Origin: Lujinxingia vulgaris
GTDB lineage: Bacteria; Myxococcota_A; Bradymonadia; Bradymonadales; Bradymonadaceae
Reading direction: 5' to 3'
DNA: 64,000 nt
NCBI RefSeq assembly: GCF_007997005.1
Contig: NZ_VOSL01000053.1
Coordinates: forward strand, 81,671-145,670
The notes under the pieces are model-generated. The model ran no database searches. It saw only the letters and a program-made list of their open reading frames with translations, and was not told the origin of the DNA. Both the position numbers and the translations under genes were made by a program. Positions 7,770 to 16,482 of this stretch are shown piece by piece (position 1 is the stretch's first letter; each line of letters starts with the position of its first letter).

Positions 7770-9635
7770 TCAGCCGACGATGCAGGAGCCAAACTCCGAG
7801 CCGGAGACTGGCGCGCACTGGCCGCTGCAGCAGTCCGCGTTGCTGGTGCAGGCCACGTTGGTCGGGAAGCAGCCGAAGCCGCAGGTGCCTTCGCTGCCGC
7901 AGACCAGGTTGCCGCAGCAGTCCGCATCGGACTCACAGCTGGAGCCGTTGATGGAGCATTCCGGGCATCCCTCGTCGGTGCGGCCGTCGCAGTTGTTGTC
8001 GACGCCGTCGCAGATCTCGGCTGAGCAGCTCTCGCACTCCAGCGGCTCACCGCAGGTCTGGTAGTAGATGTCGCACAGGCCGGTGGGCTGCTCGGGCACA
8101 CAGGCGTTGGCGCAGCCCATCTTGATCTGCAGGTCGAGCGCCTCGGCGTCGATCGAGCGGACCTGCGAGCAGGCCGACTCCGAGAGGGTCAGCACGTTGT
8201 CGTTGCCGTTGTACGAGATGTCGGCCTGGGGCAGGTAGGTGCCGTTGACCGAGACCCAGATCTGGTTGGGATCGGGCGGGGTCTGGTCGAGGTTGTACGA
8301 GCAGCTCACCAGGATGTTGGAGATGTCGCGCACAGCGTTGGCCAGCTGGTTGGCGTCGCTGGCCAGGTAGGGCGAGCCGGTGCCGCCGGCCGTCGCGAAG
8401 CGCTGCAGGCTTGGCGAGTTGAAGGCGAAGCCGACGACGAAGGTGTAGACGCCGCGGTCGCGCAGATCTTCGATCACATCTTCGGCACCGTCGACACCGC
8501 CGCAGCCCGGCTCCCCGTCGGTGATCAGCAGCACGGACTTGACGCGCTGATCGTCGAGGCTGTCACCGGGATCGCTGACGCGGTCGTTGTTGAGCACGTT
8601 CTGCAGCGCGTAGTCCAGCGGGGTGCCGCCGTTGGGATCCAGGCTGTTGTAGGCGTTCTGGATGGTGGTGGCGTTGTGGTCGCCCATCGAGAGGCGGTTG
8701 GTCAGCGCGTTGGTGTTGCAACTGCCGGTGAAGGAGCCCACGCCAAAGCGGATCTCTCCGGCAAGCTCGTTGGTCACCGTGTTCATGCCGGCCACGGCGC
8801 GCTCCCAGCGGTTGGGGCGGCTGTGGTCGTTTTGCCCACCCACGCCCCAGTCCATCGAGCCAGAGAGGTCAAGCACGACGTAGACGTTGGGGTTGAGACG
8901 CTCAAACTCAGTGGTCTGCTCTTCGCAGATGGGAATCTGACCGGGCTCGGGCGCGCAGGCGTCACCGACCACAAGGCCGTTGGGGCCGGTGGGGTTGCCG
9001 GGGCTGGCGGTCTGGTCAACGTTGGCCGCAAAGGGGCAGTTGTCGCAGGCATCGCCGATGCTGTCGCCGTCGCTGTCGGCCTGGTCGGCGTTGGCCACGT
9101 TGGGGCAATTGTCCATGACGTCGGGGATGCCGTCGCTATCGCTGTCGGTGACGGTATCGACGTACTCCACGCCCGGGGCGCAGGCGTTGCCCATGATGAT
9201 ACCTCGCTCGTCGACCGGGTTGGACGCGTAGGCGGCCTGATCGGTGTTGGAGGTGTCCGGGCAGTTGTCGCAGGCATCACCGATGCCGTCGCCATCGCTG
9301 TCGAGCTGATCGGGGTTATGGACAAAGGGGCAGTTGTCGTACTGGTTGGGCACCCCGTCGCCGCTCTCATCTTCCCAGGGCTCCAGATCGTCACGCCCGT
9401 CGTGGGGGTGGTCCGCGTCGATGAGATCGCCGCCGCCGTCGGTGTCGTCGCCGGCGTCACCGGGGTCGCCGCCGTCGGGATCATTGGGGTTATCACCGCC
9501 GGGACGGCACTCCCCGCTGACGGGGTTGCGCTCCTGGCCTTCTGGGCAGTTGGTGACGTCAGTTTCATCAGAACAGGCCAGCGCGGTGAGCGCGATCAGC
9601 GCGGGAAGCGTCCATTTTATGAGCGTCGTTCGCAT
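7770..9635 (-). CDS. Lipoprotein with thrombospondin type-3 repeats, VWA domain and MopE-like Cys motif
   Basis: A 621-residue exported lipoprotein. The signal peptide ends in the lipobox region ALTALAC. Residues of about 60-215 hold several Ca-binding thrombospondin type-3 repeats (DSDGDGIGDACDNCP and variants). A von Willebrand A domain follows with the metal-ion site VLDLSGSMD and the later LLITDGEPGC. The C-terminal third is Cys-rich and includes ICDGVDNNCDGRTDEGC, the MopE-like putative metal-binding motif common in myxobacterial surface proteins. The ATG at 9635 was preferred to a frame starting at 9839, because the extra residues would sit in front of a complete signal peptide. Likely a surface Ca-dependent adhesion or binding protein; the ligand is unknown. 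Confidence 0.9.
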   Translation of the reverse strand: MRTTLIKWTLPALIALTALACSDETDVTNCPEGQERNPVSGECRPGGDNPNDPDGGDPGDAGDDTDGGGDLIDADHPHDGRDDLEPWEDESGDGVPNQYDNCPFVHNPDQLDSDGDGIGDACDNCPDTSNTDQAAYASNPVDERGIIMGNACAPGVEYVDTVTDSDSDGIPDVMDNCPNVANADQADSDGDSIGDACDNCPFAANVDQTASPGNPTGPNGLVVGDACAPEPGQIPICEEQTTEFERLNPNVYVVLDLSGSMDWGVGGQNDHSRPNRWERAVAGMNTVTNELAGEIRFGVGSFTGSCNTNALTNRLSMGDHNATTIQNAYNSLDPNGGTPLDYALQNVLNNDRVSDPGDSLDDQRVKSVLLITDGEPGCGGVDGAEDVIEDLRDRGVYTFVVGFAFNSPSLQRFATAGGTGSPYLASDANQLANAVRDISNILVSCSYNLDQTPPDPNQIWVSVNGTYLPQADISYNGNDNVLTLSESACSQVRSIDAEALDLQIKMGCANACVPEQPTGLCDIYYQTCGEPLECESCSAEICDGVDNNCDGRTDEGCPECSINGSSCESDADCCGNLVCGSEGTCGFGCFPTNVACTSNADCCSGQCAPVSGSEFGSCIVG

Positions 9636-9904
9636 GGTTCGTACCCTGTGAGGTGAGGAGCGCGTTGCAGGGAAATCAGCGTGGCGCAAAAAGCCGTGGA
9701 CCGGGAATAACCCAAACTCTGTCAGGTCGATGGTAGCAAAGACCGGCGAAGCTTTCGACAGAATTTCAGCCGCTTTGAGGGGCGAAGACTGTAAATCGTC
9801 GTAAAAGTCGGCAAGTTTTGGTGACGCGCAACGTCTCACTGCGTTTTGCCGCGCCGGGCGCAGCGGGCGAGGTCGATGACGGCGGACGCGGGGCTCAGAG
9901 CGTC

Positions 9905-12475
9905 CTAATCCATCTCGCGGCGGCGCAGCGTGAGCGCCACACCCCCGAGCAGCACCACCGTAAAGCCGCCGAGCGCGCCCAGATCAAGGAGCTGGCCGGC
10001 CTGGGCGTCCCCGAAGAAACGATCCAGGGGGTGAGGCATCAGCGGTATCGCCACGGGCAGCTCGGGGGTGATGATCGGGAGGTCCTCGAGCGCGATCTCA
10101 TAGGCCAGGGCGCGATCTTCGGTGTGGATCATCGCCTCAAAGCCAAAGCGGCTAAAGGTCGTGGCGCTGAGCGCCCGGGTGAGCGTGTCCATTCGCTCCA
10201 CCGGCATGATCGCCCCGCCCAGAATCACCTGGGGGATCAGCACAATCGGCACCAGCGCGATCGCCGCCTCGCTCGTGCGCACCGCTGCTGAGAGCAGGAG
10301 TCCGGTCGCCAGTCCGGCCAGCGCGCACAACCAGAGCGTGAGCAGGTGCATCAGCGGGTGCCCGTGAAATCCCAGCGGCCCGTAGGTCAGCGCGAGCAGC
10401 GCCACACACTGGATCAGGCAAAAGAAGCCCAGCACCCCGAACTTGCTCGCCACATAGGCCGGGATCGAGAGGTTGACCATGCGCTCTCGCCGATAAATGG
10501 CCTGCTCCCCCACGATCTCGCGCGCGGCGTTGGAGCCCCCGAACCAGATCGCCGAGATCACCAGCAAAAAGAGCGCCAGCGGGGTGTGCTCCATGCGGGT
10601 AAAGACCCCGCCTTCGTCCTGGAAAAAGACCAGGTTGAGCAGGAGCGCCACAATCGGGGCCTGCACCAACAGGATCAGCGTGCCGACGCGATCTTTGAGT
10701 TTGATGTTGAGGTAGCGGTGGGTGAGCGTACGCAGCTGGCGCAACTCAAAGGTCGGGGGCTTGCGGCGGGCGTCCGCGCTGAGATGAACCTCCTCGGAGG
10801 CCCGCCGGCGCGCGGCCACAAACTCCTCATAATACGCGCTCTGGCGGTAGCGCGCCGCAAAGGTCTCCATCGGCTCGCCGGCGCGCGCCGCCGCAACCAG
10901 CGGGCGCATGCAGCTTCCCGGATCGCTTAAGAGCTGCTCGGCGACCTCCGAGTCGGCTTCAACGTCCGGGTTAAAATAGAGCATCGAGTCGGGGAAGGCC
11001 GGCCCGTAGTAGACCTGCTCGCCATCGGCCAGATAGAGCGTGTTGTCCATCAGCCGGTAGGCTTTAAGCGAGGGCTGGTGGATGGTCAAAAGGATCGTCT
11101 TGCCGCGATCGGCCAGCCGCCGCAGCAGCTGCATCACGTTGAGCGCGTCCTCGCTGGCCAGCCCGCTGGTGGGCTCATCGAGGCAGAGCAGGCTGGGGTC
11201 GGTCAGAAGCTCCATCGCCAGGTTGACGCGTTTTCGCTGCCCGCCGCTGATGCCCTTCTGCTCCGGGGAGCCGATGCGCAAATCGGCGGTCTGCGCGATC
11301 TCCAGATCGTGGAGCACCTGCCAGATGCGCTGGTCGATTTCCTGGTCGGTGGTGTCCGGCGGCAGGCGCAACTTCGCCGTGTAATAGAGCGACTGATAGA
11401 CGGTCAGCTCGCTGTGAATGATGTCTTCCTGAGGCACGTACCCGATGGCGCCGCGGTAGCGATCGTAATGCGCGAAGATCTCATCGCCGTTGAGCAGCGT
11501 GCGCCCGAAGGAGGGCCGGGTGTAGGCAATCAGCGCGTTGAGTAGTGTGGTTTTTCCGGCGCCGGAGGGGCCTAAAAGCCCAACGATCTCCGTGGGATAG
11601 ACGGTGAACGAGACGCCGTCGAGCAGGCGCCGTGGCCCCTGCGGGGTGGGGACCTCCACGCGCAGGTTCTCGGCCTGCAGCAAAATGTCGCCGCGGTAGG
11701 ACTTCTGCAGGCGCATCTTCTTGAGATCCAGGCGCAGCGCGAAGCTGCCCAGGCTGAAGATCTGATCGTGCTCAATCGGAGCGCGGCGGACGCGCCGGCC
11801 CCCCACAAAAGTGCCGTTGGCGCTGGAGAGATCTTCGAGAAAGAGCCCGCCGGACTCGCGCACCAGCCTGGCGTGATGGCGAGAGACCTGCGGTGATTGC
11901 AGCACAATATCATTGGTCGGGCCTCGCCCCAGCGTGATCACCGCCTTATCGGGTGGCAGGCTCAAGGGCCCGCCGGAGCGCGGGCTGGCGGCGCGGCGAG
12001 TGAACTCTTTGAGGCGGCTTAAGGGGAAGCGGTAGCTGCCTAAGAAGAGCACGTCGTCCTGGCTCACCTCGGCCTGGGTCAGGCGGCGGTGGCGGTCGCC
12101 CAGGTAGGTGCCGTTGGCTGTGCCCAGGTCGCGGGCCAGCCAGCGCTCGGGGCCCAGCGGGGTGAGGCTCACATGACGGCGCGAGATCTGCGGGGCGTCG
12201 AGCACAATATCGCAGCCGTGGTCGCGGCCGATCACCAGCGTGCGCACTGAGGTGCCGCTCGCGGTGTTGAGCGCCTGCAAGCGCACCCGCTGCTTGCCGA
12301 CCTGCTCGCGTCGCGCGCGCAGCTGAGGGCTCTGAAGTTGAATCTCCGTGCGGGTGATCTCGGCGTCGAAGTCCTCAAACGCAGGCGCGCCGAGCTCGCG
12401 CGCGCCACACGCCGGGCAGAAGGGCGCGCCGGGCTCGATCGGGGCGTTGCATTGCGGGCAGCGCGGGCGCGTCAT
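9905..12475 (-). CDS. FHA-FHA-ABC transporter fusion (ABCG-type) with zinc ribbon
   Basis: An 856-residue fusion. Residues 1-25 form a zinc ribbon (CPQC and CPAC pairs). Two forkhead-associated domains follow, marked by GRDHGCDIVL with SRRHVSL and by GRGPTNDIVL with SRHHARL; such domains bind phosphothreonine. Next is an ABC ATPase with Walker A GPSGAGKTT, signature SGGQRKR and Walker B LLCLDEPTSG. The last 300 residues are an ABC-2 membrane domain with about six hydrophobic segments. The ATPase-then-membrane order is that of the ABCG/White group. The FHA domains suggest control by Ser/Thr kinases. The ATG at 12475 is preferred over an in-frame TTG at 12487. The transported substrate cannot be read from sequence. 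Confidence 0.92.
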   Translation of the reverse strand: MTRPRCPQCNAPIEPGAPFCPACGARELGAPAFEDFDAEITRTEIQLQSPQLRARREQVGKQRVRLQALNTASGTSVRTLVIGRDHGCDIVLDAPQISRRHVSLTPLGPERWLARDLGTANGTYLGDRHRRLTQAEVSQDDVLFLGSYRFPLSRLKEFTRRAASPRSGGPLSLPPDKAVITLGRGPTNDIVLQSPQVSRHHARLVRESGGLFLEDLSSANGTFVGGRRVRRAPIEHDQIFSLGSFALRLDLKKMRLQKSYRGDILLQAENLRVEVPTPQGPRRLLDGVSFTVYPTEIVGLLGPSGAGKTTLLNALIAYTRPSFGRTLLNGDEIFAHYDRYRGAIGYVPQEDIIHSELTVYQSLYYTAKLRLPPDTTDQEIDQRIWQVLHDLEIAQTADLRIGSPEQKGISGGQRKRVNLAMELLTDPSLLCLDEPTSGLASEDALNVMQLLRRLADRGKTILLTIHQPSLKAYRLMDNTLYLADGEQVYYGPAFPDSMLYFNPDVEADSEVAEQLLSDPGSCMRPLVAAARAGEPMETFAARYRQSAYYEEFVAARRRASEEVHLSADARRKPPTFELRQLRTLTHRYLNIKLKDRVGTLILLVQAPIVALLLNLVFFQDEGGVFTRMEHTPLALFLLVISAIWFGGSNAAREIVGEQAIYRRERMVNLSIPAYVASKFGVLGFFCLIQCVALLALTYGPLGFHGHPLMHLLTLWLCALAGLATGLLLSAAVRTSEAAIALVPIVLIPQVILGGAIMPVERMDTLTRALSATTFSRFGFEAMIHTEDRALAYEIALEDLPIITPELPVAIPLMPHPLDRFFGDAQAGQLLDLGALGGFTVVLLGGVALTLRRREMD

Positions 12476-12551
12476 CGAAAGTTCCAACCGAGAGTGAGCG
12501 AGAGGTCGTGATCAGGGCACGTCTCCACAGGCTTGCCACGCCAATAGCGTT

Positions 12552-12581
12552 TTGACAATTCCGAGCGCGCTCACTTATAAG
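12552..12581 (+). promoter_or_regulatory. Sigma-70-type promoter for the Gfo/Idh/MocA gene
   Basis: A perfect -35 TTGACA at 12552-12557 is followed, after 17-18 bases, by TTATAAG, readable as a -10 TTATAA or TATAAG. It points right towards the gene at 12706 and lies between two divergent genes, so its position fits. Confidence 0.6.
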
Positions 12582-12705
12582 AGTGCAGATTCTCTCCGAC
12601 CCTGATTGCGCGCGGCCGAGCGGGTGATGGCGCCCGCGACGGCTGACAGGTCTGTGGTAGGCCGGGCGCGTGTGGCTCAGGATGGAGAGCGAAGCGGAGA
12701 CGTCG

Positions 12706-13785
12706 ATGGCGCGACTGAAAGTAGGTATCGTAGGCGCGGGTAGCATCTCGGAGCTGCACGCCAGAGGATATCAAGAAGACCCGCGCGCGGAGATCGTGGC
12801 GGTGTGCGACCGCGATGAAGATCGCGCCATTCAACGCTCTCTGGATTGGGGCGCGCGCGCCTATTACACCAACTTCAGCGAGATGCTGGAGAATAAGGAC
12901 ATCGACGCCGTCGAGATCCTCACGCCGCATTACCTGCACGCAAGTCAGGTCATCGACGCGCTCCAGGCCGGCAAGCACGTCTCGGTGGAGCGCCCCCTGG
13001 CGCTTTCGATCGAGGAGGCCAACCAGGTCGTGCAGACCGCCCGCCAGGTCGGCAAGATCGTGCAGGTCTATGAGCCCTGCCTCTTCTACAAGCCCCTGCT
13101 CGACGCCCGTAACCTCATTGACGCTGGCGAGATCGGAAAGCCCACCGGCATCCGCGTGGCGATGACCGTGGCCAAAGGGCAGAGCGATGTGTGGGACTTT
13201 GCCTCCATCGAAGACGAAGCCTCCCTCTGGCGCTTCGACCCACAACTCTCCGGCGGCTCGCCGATGCTCTACGATGTGGGCTACCAGACCTTCTGCATCG
13301 CGCTCTTCTTGATCGGCAACGTCGAGAAGATCGAGGTGTGGCGCTCCGAGACCGCCATCCGCGAGGGCTTAAAGCTCGACGCGCCGACGGTGGCGATGTG
13401 GAAGCACTTCCAGCAGGACTGCTACGGGACGATGACGCTTAACTACGCGCCCGAGCGCAAGCTGCGCACCCCCTACCACCCCCTCGAAGCCACCATCGCG
13501 GTGGAGGGCACCCGCGGCACCATCGACATCATCCGCTCGTCGGACCCCACCCAGCTGGAGGCCCCGGTGGAGCTTCGCCGCGACAGCCGCAAGGTGGCCT
13601 ACGGCCAGCGCAACACCGCGTTTGAAGACAGCTTCGTGCGCGCCACGCGCAACTTCATCGGCGCCTGCCTCGGCGAGGAAGATCCGCTGCTGGGTGCCAA
13701 TGAGGCTCGTCAGCTTTTGCTGCTGACCCTGGCCTACCAGGAGAGCTCGCGTCGCGGACGCGCGGTCAACCTGCAGCACGGCTGA
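12706..13785 (+). CDS. Gfo/Idh/MocA-family NAD(P)-dependent oxidoreductase
   Basis: A 359-residue enzyme. The N-terminal Rossmann fold begins at once with LKVGIVGAGSISELHARGY and continues with the family's HVSVERPLALSIEEANQV (a variant of the usual EKP motif, here ERP, whose Lys normally takes part in catalysis). The C-terminal alpha/beta domain contains DVGYQTFCIALFLIG at the usual place of the substrate-binding His/Asp segment. Family members oxidise or reduce sugars, inositols or related compounds; the substrate here is not identifiable. The ATG at 12706 has GGAG eight bases upstream and starts directly at the fold. The DAGK-like gene follows after 61 bases. Confidence 0.88.
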   Translation: MARLKVGIVGAGSISELHARGYQEDPRAEIVAVCDRDEDRAIQRSLDWGARAYYTNFSEMLENKDIDAVEILTPHYLHASQVIDALQAGKHVSVERPLALSIEEANQVVQTARQVGKIVQVYEPCLFYKPLLDARNLIDAGEIGKPTGIRVAMTVAKGQSDVWDFASIEDEASLWRFDPQLSGGSPMLYDVGYQTFCIALFLIGNVEKIEVWRSETAIREGLKLDAPTVAMWKHFQQDCYGTMTLNYAPERKLRTPYHPLEATIAVEGTRGTIDIIRSSDPTQLEAPVELRRDSRKVAYGQRNTAFEDSFVRATRNFIGACLGEEDPLLGANEARQLLLLTLAYQESSRRGRAVNLQHG

Positions 13786-13846
13786 GCGGTGGCCGGTGGC
13801 CCGGCATCTCTCAATTCAGCGAACATGACAGGCGTTAAGAGGCTTC

Positions 13847-14887
13847 ATGACCGAGCAGCATGACCTGGGGCGAATTCGTGTGATGGAGGCGCCGCGGCGC
13901 TATGCGGTGCTGCTCAATGCGCGCGCCAAAGCCTGGACTGGCGAGGTCCATGAGGCGGTGCAGCGCTTTGTGCCGGCGCGCGATCTCTACCTGACCGACG
14001 ACTTCCGCCAGGCGCAGACCACCGTCGAGCGCATCCTGGCGCAGGACTATGACGTGGTGTTCACCGGCGGGGGCGACGGCACGATCATGTTCTTGATCAA
14101 CGCCATTGAGGCCGCGGTCAAAGCCGGCAAAATCGCCCGCGAAGATGCGCCGCCGGTGGGCGTGCTGCGCCTGGGCACCGGCAACGCCGTGGCCTCGTAC
14201 GTGGGCGCCGGCCCGATCATCGAGGATCTGCGCGCGCTGCACGCCGGCGCTCCGCTCAAAGTCCACGAGGTCAACATGGTCGAAGACGGAGAGCACCGCT
14301 TTCCCTTCGGCGGCTTTGGCTGGGACGCCGACATCCTCAACGACTACGACCGCTTCAAGGCCGCGGTGCGCGACACCGCGCTGGAGAACTTCGCCACGGG
14401 CCTGGGCGGCTACGCGCTCTCGATCGGCTCGCGCACCATCCCCAAGGCCACCATCCGCGGTTCGCGCAACGCGCGCTTTACCAACCTCGGAGAGGTCGCC
14501 TACGAGCTCGATGAGCACGGTCGCATTGTGCGCGAGATTGGCCCCGGCGAGCTCATCTATGACGGGCCGATGAAGATCACCAGCTCGGCCACGATCCCCT
14601 ACTGGGGCTTCAAGATCCGCATGTTCCCCTACGCCAACTTAAAGCCGGGCTTCTTTGAGCTGCGCTCCTACCATGGCTCGATCTCCAGCATTTTGATGGA
14701 TCTTCCGGCCTTCTGGAAGGGGGAGGTCCAGGAGGGCAAGCTCGGCGACTGGCTGGTGCAGCGGGTGGCTGTGGAGGTCGAAGAGGCGATGAGCTACCAG
14801 GTCGCCGGCGATGCGGCCGGCTACCGCACCCGGGTGGAGTGGTCGCTCTCGGATCATCCCAGCCTGCTGGCGGTGCCGCTGCAATAA
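13847..14887 (+). CDS. Diacylglycerol kinase-family lipid kinase
   Basis: A 346-residue protein whose first half is the diacylglycerol/sphingosine kinase catalytic domain: AVLLNARAKAW at the start, the ATP-binding VFTGGGDGTIMFLINAIEAA near residue 70 and GVLRLGTGNAVASY after it. Members phosphorylate diacylglycerol or related lipids at the inner membrane face. The second half (FGGFGWDADILNDY and later strands) fits the family's C-terminal beta-sandwich. AAGAGG precedes the ATG at 13847. It lies 61 bases after the Gfo/Idh/MocA gene and may be read from the same promoter. The exact lipid substrate is not predictable. Confidence 0.88.
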   Translation: MTEQHDLGRIRVMEAPRRYAVLLNARAKAWTGEVHEAVQRFVPARDLYLTDDFRQAQTTVERILAQDYDVVFTGGGDGTIMFLINAIEAAVKAGKIAREDAPPVGVLRLGTGNAVASYVGAGPIIEDLRALHAGAPLKVHEVNMVEDGEHRFPFGGFGWDADILNDYDRFKAAVRDTALENFATGLGGYALSIGSRTIPKATIRGSRNARFTNLGEVAYELDEHGRIVREIGPGELIYDGPMKITSSATIPYWGFKIRMFPYANLKPGFFELRSYHGSISSILMDLPAFWKGEVQEGKLGDWLVQRVAVEVEEAMSYQVAGDAAGYRTRVEWSLSDHPSLLAVPLQ

Positions 14888-15099
14888 CATGCGGTGAGCG
14901 CGACGCGGTGGAAAGGTCCGCCGGCGTTGCTAAGCGCGCTTTACATCATGTCAACATCGGGGGGCTTGCACCGCGCTCGCGCTTTGAGGATGGTGGGTTG
15001 ATGTAGGTTCGAATTCAACCTCGGCCCTCTGCTCGCGCGCTGAGATGCGTGGAAGAGGGCGCGGAGGTCGCTAACGCGCGCGGCGCGGGAGGAGATGCG

Positions 15100-16377
15100 A
15101 TGATGTCGACAATGAAGTGGCTCTGCGGGGCGCTGGCGCTGACGGCAGCCGGCTTGATGGCGCCGGGCTGCGGCCCGAGTCAGACGATTGATCTTCGAAA
15201 CGACGCCGGCTTTGAGCGCGACGCCGACGAGGAGGAGCGCGACACGGGCAACGACCCCGACACCGGCTTTGATGCGGATGTGGACGATGATCCGGACGCC
15301 ACCGAGGATCCCGACGCCGACGTCGATCCGGATGGGGGCAACGACCCGGATGCCGATGAGGATCCCGACGCCGATGTGGATGACGAGCCTGATGCCGACG
15401 ATCCCGGCCCGCTCACCGATGGGGAGGCTGCGGCCCGGGCGATGATTGCCGGCTTCTGCGATGCGGTCTGGAGCTGTCCGGATGGCTCTCAGCAGGTGGC
15501 CTTTTTGAGCCTGACGCTGGGGCGCTACCCCGACGCTCAGGCCTGCACCGACGCCTGGCGCGCCGGCGCAGGCTCAATGGACCTCTCCGAGCTTATTCGC
15601 AGCGTCGATGAGGGCCGCATCGTCGTGGACCGCGATCTTCTCGACGCCTGCACCGACGCCATCGCCGAGGCGGCCTGCAACGCCGAGGGCGATCAGACCG
15701 GTATGCAAATCCCCGAGGCTTGCCGCACCGCGATGGCCGGCCAGGCCAGCGCCGGCGACGCCTGCATCAACCTGCAGGACTGCGCCTCCGGGCTTCGTTG
15801 TGACTACAGCTACGAGCAGGACGCCCCCTGCTACGGCACCTGCGTGGACCCGGCGGTGGCCGACGCCTGCGGCAATGATGGCATCTGCGATGAGGCCACC
15901 TCCTACTGCGATCGCAGCGGCACCGAGCCCGAGTGCGTGGACTACGAAGTTGGCGATGAGTGCACCGAAGGCGGCGGCGAATGCGCCGAGGATTTTGTAT
16001 GCGTGCGCGGCTACTGCCAGTTTGATTATGCGCCTGAGCCCATCAATCTGGCCGGAGAGGGAGAAACCTGCTCGCAATTTGACCAGACCTTCTGCCTGCC
16101 CGGGCTGACCTGCCAGACCTCCGCGGCCAATGGCAGCGTCAGCACCTGCGAGCGCCCGCGGGCCGCTGGCGAGGTCTGCATCCAGACCAGCGACTGCGAG
16201 GCCGGGCTACGCTGCGGTGAGCAAGACGGGGGCCCCTCGATCTGCGGGGCGCTCCTGCCCCTGGGCGAACCCTGCCAGGAGAGCGGGGAGTGTGAGAGCA
16301 GCTACTGCTTTTACGATTACGAGGTCACCGGTGAGCATGGCACCTGCGCTGAGCGCCAGATCTGCGAGCTGCCTTGA
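15100..16377 (+). CDS. Lipoprotein with Asp-rich linker and Dickkopf-like Cys repeats (paralog 1)
   Basis: A 425-residue lipoprotein. The signal peptide ends LMAPGC, an acceptable lipobox. A linker of about 80 residues made mostly of Asp, Pro, Ala and Val follows (units such as DADVDPDG), probably a Ca-binding or extended spacer. A helical domain around residues 105-210 precedes a Cys-rich C-terminal half with repeated C-x(5-6)-C-x(4-6)-C spacing (ACINLQDCASGLRC, GDECTEGGGECAEDFVC), like Dickkopf-type eukaryotic modules seen in myxobacterial lipoproteins. GGGAGGAG precedes the ATG at 15100. It is followed by a second gene of the same design, so the pair arose by tandem duplication. Function unknown. 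Confidence 0.8.
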   Translation: MMSTMKWLCGALALTAAGLMAPGCGPSQTIDLRNDAGFERDADEEERDTGNDPDTGFDADVDDDPDATEDPDADVDPDGGNDPDADEDPDADVDDEPDADDPGPLTDGEAAARAMIAGFCDAVWSCPDGSQQVAFLSLTLGRYPDAQACTDAWRAGAGSMDLSELIRSVDEGRIVVDRDLLDACTDAIAEAACNAEGDQTGMQIPEACRTAMAGQASAGDACINLQDCASGLRCDYSYEQDAPCYGTCVDPAVADACGNDGICDEATSYCDRSGTEPECVDYEVGDECTEGGGECAEDFVCVRGYCQFDYAPEPINLAGEGETCSQFDQTFCLPGLTCQTSAANGSVSTCERPRAAGEVCIQTSDCEAGLRCGEQDGGPSICGALLPLGEPCQESGECESSYCFYDYEVTGEHGTCAERQICELP

Positions 16378-16404
16378 ATCTTAGAAAGAAGCCTCAAGTC
16401 GTTG

Positions 16405-16432
16405 TCGCCCCATGTGGGGCGATAGTGTTGAT
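16405..16432 (+). terminator. Weak hairpin between the two tandem lipoprotein genes
   Basis: A 7-bp stem (TCGCCCC with GGGGCGA) and a 4-base loop are followed by a T-rich but interrupted stretch. It may be a weak terminator or attenuator after the first lipoprotein gene. Confidence 0.4.
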
Positions 16433-16482
16433 GTGTGTTAAGTGGTTGATTTTGTTCATGAAACAAATAGCCCGAGGAGGCG

